From Gymnorhina tibicen (lineage: Eukaryota; Chordata; Aves; Passeriformes; Artamidae): a DNA stretch of 64,000 nt. The stretch lies in contig VXAZ01003425.1 of the NCBI GenBank assembly GCA_013399875.1, forward strand, positions 1 through 64,000. The letters run 5' to 3'. The notes below the pieces were generated by a model that saw only the letters and a list, made by a program, of their open reading frames with translations, made no database searches and had not been told where the DNA came from. Positions 57,801-64,000 of the stretch are shown here, in pieces (the first letter of the stretch is position 1; every line of letters starts with the position of its first letter). The translations under genes and the position numbers were made by a program.

Positions 57801-60027
57801 GGTTCTTCAGGAAGAGCATGGTCAAACAAATAAGAAAACCACACATACAAAATAGACAAACTGATTTCCTTGGATTCCTCTTTATTAGAAAGTTTCTGGA
57901 AAATAAAAATCCAAGAAAGAAACTGTTCATTTTATTAACCATGTCTGAAAAAAACCCAACCAACCAAACGAAAACCCCAAACCCAAGCAAAAATCTGAGC
58001 TTCAACAGCCATTAAAATGAATATAAATTACCACAACCTAGAAGGAGGACCTTTGGCTTTTACTGTAGGTCACGTAGTATTTATTAATCTAGCTGGGGCT
58101 CTGAGAACTGTCACCTATGGTTTCCTTTTTCTTCAGTGCTCTTTGAGAAATATTTCTGCTGTTCACCTCTACTAACAGACAACACCAACCTCCTTTATAA
58201 TTAATATTGCTCTGGAATAATAATAATAATAATAATGTTCTAACTTGCATTCCTTGAAGCTGTCATTGACTTTAGATGTTGTCACAGCACGGGTACATGT
58301 ACATGGTTCTTTTGTAGGCCCATGGAGTCTCACCCTGTCTGTTCTCCCTGTGTTCCACAAGCCAAGTATCTGTATTAGTGCATGGCACAGCTGACTTACT
58401 GTCTATCTTCTGTCTAAAGGGATTTATCCTCACAAGATCCATGCCACAGCAACATCCCTGGACACAGGCTTTGTTTTGGTTCTGGCTGAACTCTGGCCAG
58501 ATCTGAGCAGAGGCAGAATCTTCTCATGCTGAACTACATAGTATACAAAGTTCTACAGTCTTAGATGTACGTGATGCTATTTTTACCACTTAGCTCTATA
58601 AATAGCTTACCTAAGAAAATACTTCACTAGAGGTCATATGGCATATTTCCTTTCTCTTAGGATCTAATATTGTCATACTGCTATGGATTTTTTTTATTGG
58701 AGCAAAAAGTACAAAGAAAACAAGATAACTGACAACATGATATATGTGATTGAGTTCCCTTAACTAATAATTCATTGTACAAGCATAGCCATTGATTTAT
58801 GGAACCAGATTATGTCATTCTATATCATGCTGGTTTATATAAATCAGGACTAAAACGGAGTGCTTTTACCTACAGCAAGAAGCTTTTCTCATGATCTCTA
58901 ATATTACTAAAGATTTTTAAAGCATTCAAACACCCAGCTAATGTAGTAAAATTTCCCTAGGAGTAGGAGGATGGATAGCTTGTGAGGCGTTTTAGAAGCT
59001 GAGGCAAATCTCTGTCTTACATGTCTGAAACTGTCTGAAAAGTGCTAAGGGCTGTATTTTGAAATTAATTTCTCAGAGAATACACAAATATACAATACAT
59101 TGTAGACTGTACAATGGATCTCTTGGACTCCAAAGTAATAACATGTAAATATGCCTGAAGAGTTGATACACTGTATGTGGGGTTGATCTATGTTCCTCAG
59201 CTTGTTGTGTGGGAAAGTAGCAGTGTCCTGAAAGAAGTAAGATGTCCTCTTGGATTGGGGGTTACTTTCCCTCTCCCAAAGTTTCACTTAGAATTGTCGC
59301 TTCCCTTAGCAGGCCCTTGCAGTGAGTTATCCCTGAATGTGTGGCTCCATTGCCTATCCAAGCCCTATGGTTTCTTAGCCCACCTTTATGGAACTGGGGG
59401 ATCTGTGGGGCATGGCTGTGTATCTTCTCCCAGCTCCTATCATCACCCATTGCCAAAATCCTCCTGGATCCTAGGGTGGACATCTGCTAAGTGCTTCAAA
59501 TATCACAATTCAACACCCCTTTGAGTTTAAAAATTTCATTGATTGTACCTTGCTACAATGGGGTGTACAGAAGTGCACCAAAGCCAACTTCAGTTTAAAA
59601 AGGAAATTTATTACAGATTGCTGCAACCACGCTGCTTATATACAATTACCAATTTTCATTTAAAAGCTTTCTACAGATTGGTACAACTGTACTGACCATA
59701 TGTAAAGATACAAATATCACTTTCAGTTCACACAATCAAATGTATTGCAGGTTACAAAGTAGTGCCTATATATATATGTATATAAAGAGACAAACATCAA
59801 CTGAACTATCTAAATATCCACAGAGCAATAACTAAACTTGACAACTCTACACAGCTTTACATAGAACTCCATACATATATAAACATAACAATCTATGGTA
59901 TATAAATATATTAACATCTGTGTTAATATAACAATATACATAGTGAACCTATACATAAATATGCAAATGTCTTGGGGTGACTATGATGTGTATCTCCTAT
60001 CATCGCTCTATGCCCAGACATGATTCC
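57801..60027. other. Intergenic DNA 5' of RGMB
   Basis: No gene recognised. Contains a short (AAT)n run at about 58216-58236 and AT-rich degenerate sequence at 59760-59950. A + strand ORF at 59177-59524 and its antisense show no known domain; they could be ERV remnant next to the LTR that follows. Confidence 0.5.
58216..58236. repeat. (AAT)n microsatellite
   Basis: Seven AAT triplets. Confidence 0.9.
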
Positions 60028-60626
60028 TGTGCCTTTCTGTGCCTTTAAACTGAGCCCAAGAGAGGGGAGAGAGGGAAAAAAAAGGTCAGACGAACTTTTC
60101 AAAGCAGCCTGTGCTTCAAGGTCACTACTCCTCTGCGTTCTTCTGCTGTGGGAGAAGAGTGGAGGAAGCACCCTTCCTGCTTTTCAGCCGGTTTTTTTCT
60201 CGGCTCTGTTTTCTTCGGAGAGAGAGACGGAGAGTGGTTTTTCTGGGACTTTGGTTTCTTTTTTTCTTCTCTTCTGGACTTGTTCAGAACACCAGAACTT
60301 CAGAACGCCACCGGGGGACCTTCCACCAGCTTGGAGGGGGGCCCCCACGCCGACCCAGGTCCAAGGAGAAGGAGAGAGACCACACCCACAGAAGGACTCT
60401 TAAAATCTTTCAGGTTTTCTTTCCACAGCGAGAGATTTTATTATTTAGCATTATTATTATTATTTTCCTGTGTGTTTGTTAAATAAATAGTTTTTATTTT
60501 CTCCTTCATTTTCCTCTGAGGAAAAATTTTTCCCGAACCTGGTGGGGGAGGGGCGGCTATAACCTTCCTTCCTTTGAGGAGACGTTCCTTTTGGACGTTT
60601 CCCTGAATTTGGCCCAAACCAGCACA
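60028..60626 (+). mobile_element. Avian ERV LTR, plus strand, about 600 bp
   Basis: Starts near TGTGCCTTTCTGTGCC. AATAAA at 60482-60487 is followed by TCTCCTTCATTTTCCTCTGA, CCCGAACCTGGTGGGGGAGG and the end GGCCCAAACCAGCACA. This R/U5 layout is typical of a bird LTR family. The left edge is approximate. No partner LTR found. Confidence 0.7.
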
Positions 60627-60760
60627 GCAAAGTACCTATCTAAATCTCTGTATACCTGTAACTAAGTAACATAAATAAATAACGGTATATAATTTGAAAT
60701 ATAACTCTTGACATACAGAAACATAGCTATATACAGACAGAAGCATAACGGGATGCAGAT

Positions 60761-61501
60761 ATGGAGAGAACAAGATATGGACGGAATCCAGTCAGCACAT
60801 TTCCCCATGATTCCCCTCAGTCGCTTCCTCCTGCGCAGAGCAGCCCGTCTGGAAACAGAGCAGACAGAGATTTAGGAAGCAAAGGAAATACTGAGTCACC
60901 TCCACCGTTACCTCAGCCTTGCCAAAGTCTCAGCACACCTGCAGCTCCCCCACTCCCTTCAGACCCTCCAAGCCCATCAGCCTCCAGTGCTGCCATCCCC
61001 CTCAGTGTCCCCAGTGCCCTGAGCCCCTCCAGCCATCTCAGTCCATGCCATTTCTCTGTTCTCTCAGCCCCTGTCATCACCCTCAGCTCCCCCACACCCA
61101 TCAGTTTCACTGCTTCCCCTCAGCCCCCACAGCCTTACTGTCCTCTCAGTGCCACCATCACCACCCACAGCAGCATGGTGCCTTCGGCAGCGCTGTCCCC
61201 TGCGGCAGCCCCGGCGCCCTCAGCCTTACCGGCCCTTCAGTGGCTCCCCGGTGCCTCCAGCCCCGCGACCCCTGAGGGGGACGGTGCCTGGTGCCCGCGG
61301 CGCTTCCCGCCGCTCCCATCAGGTGCGGGCAGCCGGGACCTGGGGCTGAAAGCGCTGCTCGGCCCGGCCCGGCTGCCAGCCCGGACCCCGGCACGGCCAG
61401 AGGGGACAGAGGTGGCCCAGCGGGCAAGGCAAGAGGGCACAAGGGCAGCAGAGTGGGGAAAGAGGGGAAAAAGTAGCATATACCTCTACAAATATCAATA
61501 G
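60761..61501 (+). other. Pro/Ser-rich low-complexity block with long ORF
   Basis: A 246-codon + strand ORF that is almost all Pro, Ser, Ala and Leu. The DNA is a degenerate series of CCCCTCAG and CCCCAGTGCC-like steps, so the open frame is probably due to composition. The start lies in AT-rich sequence with no CpG promoter and no splice structure. I would not call it a gene. Confidence 0.4.
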
Positions 61502-64000
61502 ATTACCTAAATATCCATAGAGATAAAACTCTAGAAATACAGGCTTCTAGAATTAAAACCTTATCTAGGTTTCATTAGGGTGTCACATCTTTTCAGAGTG
61601 CTGATGTGATGTGTACATCAGATGGCGTTGTATTCTCCCATACATTGCTACTTAGCATATAGCTCACACACTGTCAGCTCTTTGGAAGGTGCCTTCTGTT
61701 GTGGGTCCTTGCTGGTGCAGGACAGCCAGCAATTCCTGCAAGGAGACACAGGATGCAGGGACTTGTCTGAAGAGCTGCATTCAAAAAGCAGTGACCCATA
61801 GGTGTCTCTGAGTCCTCTGAGAATTCCCTTCCACAATGTGCAGAAACATCCAGCTGCTCATGCGTCCAGTTGGAGGGGGGAGGGGAAGTAGTGCACGGTT
61901 TTAGTGGTAGTACAAAATTGGAGACTATCACTGCTAAACCATGAAAGCCAGACGAGAAATGGATGAATTTATGTACTGAAAGGCCTCTGAAAAGCTATTC
62001 ATAGTCCAAGTACATCTTATATACACAATTAGAGAGGAGAAGAATTTCAGAGCTGTATTTTGTTACACAAGTGTGTTGTGCTGTTTGGCAGGCCCATGCC
62101 ATCTCAAGGACCCACTTACCTTGAAAATTCCCCCGCTTCCACACACACAAACAGGACTACCTCTATCCAGGCTTTGAACTCATGTGCTTGACCTGCTGCC
62201 TTCTCCTCTTACCTGTGGCAGTGGTATCAGTTTGCTCTTTTCACTAGCACTTTATTTTGACATCTAGAATTAAATAACAGGGGAGAATTCCATACAAAAC
62301 TGCACTTTCTACCAACACTGCTTCCCTCTTTTGGTGCTTGCAAATGTCCACTGTAAAAATGGAGCTTGTGACTTGGTGAGAATTAGTTAGCTCAGAAATT
62401 TACTCACCTTCTGTGGGCTGGAGATTAGAGTCCAGAAAATAATTTTAAAATGTGCTGCCATCCAGCACATATCCATAATGGATGGAACAGAGATTTAAAA
62501 GCAACGTCTGCTGAGGGATCTGATGCTGCAGATTCCCACAAGCCTGTTTTTGCAAAGGCACTAGGAGTCCAATGCTGGACAGGGAAATTTTTTCAAGAAG
62601 GTCTGACTTGGGAGGCTGTAGGAAGGGTGGTCAGAGTGGGAAGAATGGGCAGATGCACTCATGGGTGAATCCAAACTCTGATAGCTGCTCCAAGGCCAGC
62701 ATCTGACATTCACAGGACATGGGCACTGCCCCATGCAGAGGACGTGTCCCTGAGGTACTGACAACACAAATGCTATTCAACTGTCATGCAAACACATATG
62801 AGATGAATGTCTCCCTGGCCTCTACACTTGTCATGGGGACACTCAAGCTTTAGGCATCCAAAATTCACAAATCATGACAAAAAAAATGGGAAAAGGCAAG
62901 TAGGAATCCTCCTGCACACACCGAGCAACAAGCTTGCTTTTGCTGTGGTATGATATCTCCAAGAAATATCTGGGGCCTGTGACAATGTCTGAGAATTTCC
63001 CTGGGCAAATCTGTGAGCCGCAGAGACCTACCTGTAATGGACAGAAGGAAAGAAGAAAGTTCAGAAGCATCTTTCCCCCTCCCCTCACTTTTAAACCAGT
63101 TTTTCTCTCCCTCATAAAAAGACAATACTGAGGATCAGTGCACCTGAGGAACTGAGAAGCTTTTTCCTCTGCTGCTGTGTGTGCTACAGACAGATTCAGC
63201 AGCATCACTTCACATGGAGAATCCATAAAGTGACCAAAAATCACTGCCTTAGTGCCCCTTAAACTCAAAGGTTGAAAATCTCAGCAGACTCAGGTGGAAG
63301 AGACTTGTATGCTACCTGTCTGCTCTACTGACCCACTTCGGTCCGGCACATCTTTGCATGACAAAGAATAATAACAAGGGGCAGCTCCCTGTCACCCACG
63401 CAACTGAGGGACCCCTCCAGCCCCAAGACTCGGGGCACTCTCAGCACCCATTTGTAAGCAACCAGTTCTGCTCTCACGGCAGCCAACCACCAAAATCCTT
63501 GCTGACTTCAGTGGGAGTAGCAGCAGTTCCCATACCTGATGCATATGACTGAGTGTGGGCTGGACAAATGAGACACACAGTAGCAAACGGACCTGTCTTT
63601 CAAAACAACCATCTGCCACTATTGCCTCTTACTTCCAGTAGTGTCCCATCAGCCTGAGGTACCTGGCAGCCCCCAGTGTCAGCCTGGGTTTCAGATGACA
63701 GACCCTGGGCTCCTGAAGGTTATGCACCTGATGGAGGTGGGGACTCCCTCTCCAGACTGAGCAGGGCAGCCCCAGGCAGCAGTTCTGCTCATTCCTGCCC
63801 TTACTTCTCAGAGAATCAAAAGACCATTTTATGATTGCTGACAGCAATCCAACCCTCCTGTCACTCACCAGTCCTCTGCTCACAAACAGCAGGCCCAGCA
63901 TCACTGTCCCTCGCTCACTTGGTTACCAGCTGTGTCAGAAGTTCTCTATCAGGAACGCTCCAGGAACCTCCTGGATTGTTTGCTCTCCTTTACACTATAT
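61502..64000. other. Intergenic DNA to window end
   Basis: No gene or mobile element recognised. A - strand ORF (63268-62843) has no family likeness, no codon bias visible by eye and no splice support. Confidence 0.5.

Noticed and set aside
60761..61501. 246-aa Pro/Ser-rich ORF as a novel gene
   Set aside because: Low-complexity DNA repeats explain the open frame; kept only as a composition feature.
62843..63268. 141-aa - strand ORF
   Set aside because: No family likeness and no promoter or splice context; length is possible by chance.

Overview
The window is nuclear DNA from a bird. It holds the 3' two thirds of CHD1 on the + strand (last 23 coding exons, 1172-22866) and, tail to tail with it, a complete three-exon RGMB on the - strand (56012-44612). 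CHD1 next to RGMB is the known avian Z-linked arrangement. Many CR1 LINE 3' ends and avian-type ERV LTRs support a bird. The intron spans between the classic CHD1 sexing primer sites favour CHD1-Z over CHD1-W, which is an inference from remembered size ranges.

Layout: 1-1171 is CHD1 intron with a CR1 tail. 1172-22866 is CHD1: helicase C-lobe, bridge, SANT-SLIDE DNA-binding domain, a Lys/Glu-rich linker, the CHD1 helical C-terminal domain and an Arg/Ser/His-rich tail. Every splice phase joins in frame with no stop or frameshift. The 3' UTR follows to about 23.6 kb. 24-44 kb is intergenic and is the accessory part of the window: two ERV remnants facing away from each other around an assembly gap (28.3-31.9 kb), a + strand LTR (33.7-34.3 kb), a 920-bp block present twice around a single N (34.9-36.8 kb), a long near-perfect hairpin (38.9 kb), and a - strand LTR with its internal region (39.3-41.4 kb). 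44.6-56.0 kb is RGMB, with a 7.7-kb second intron. 55.8-56.45 kb is its GC-rich promoter and first exon, followed upstream by a 23-bp minisatellite (56.49-57.0 kb). 57.2-64 kb is intergenic, with a CR1, an LTR, AT-rich degenerate tracts and a Pro/Ser-rich low-complexity block.

The two genes share no pathway. CHD1 is a nuclear ATP-dependent chromatin remodeler; RGMB is a GPI-anchored BMP co-receptor and neogenin ligand at the cell surface. They are linked only by conserved synteny. No bacterial operon, CRISPR or defence system is present. The best leads are a frame-neutral exon-like segment inside RGMB intron 2, a 46-bp-arm palindrome, an 88-codon charged CHD1 exon, a minisatellite beside the RGMB promoter, a Cys/His-rich ORF beside an ERV LTR, and assembly duplications at single-N joins.
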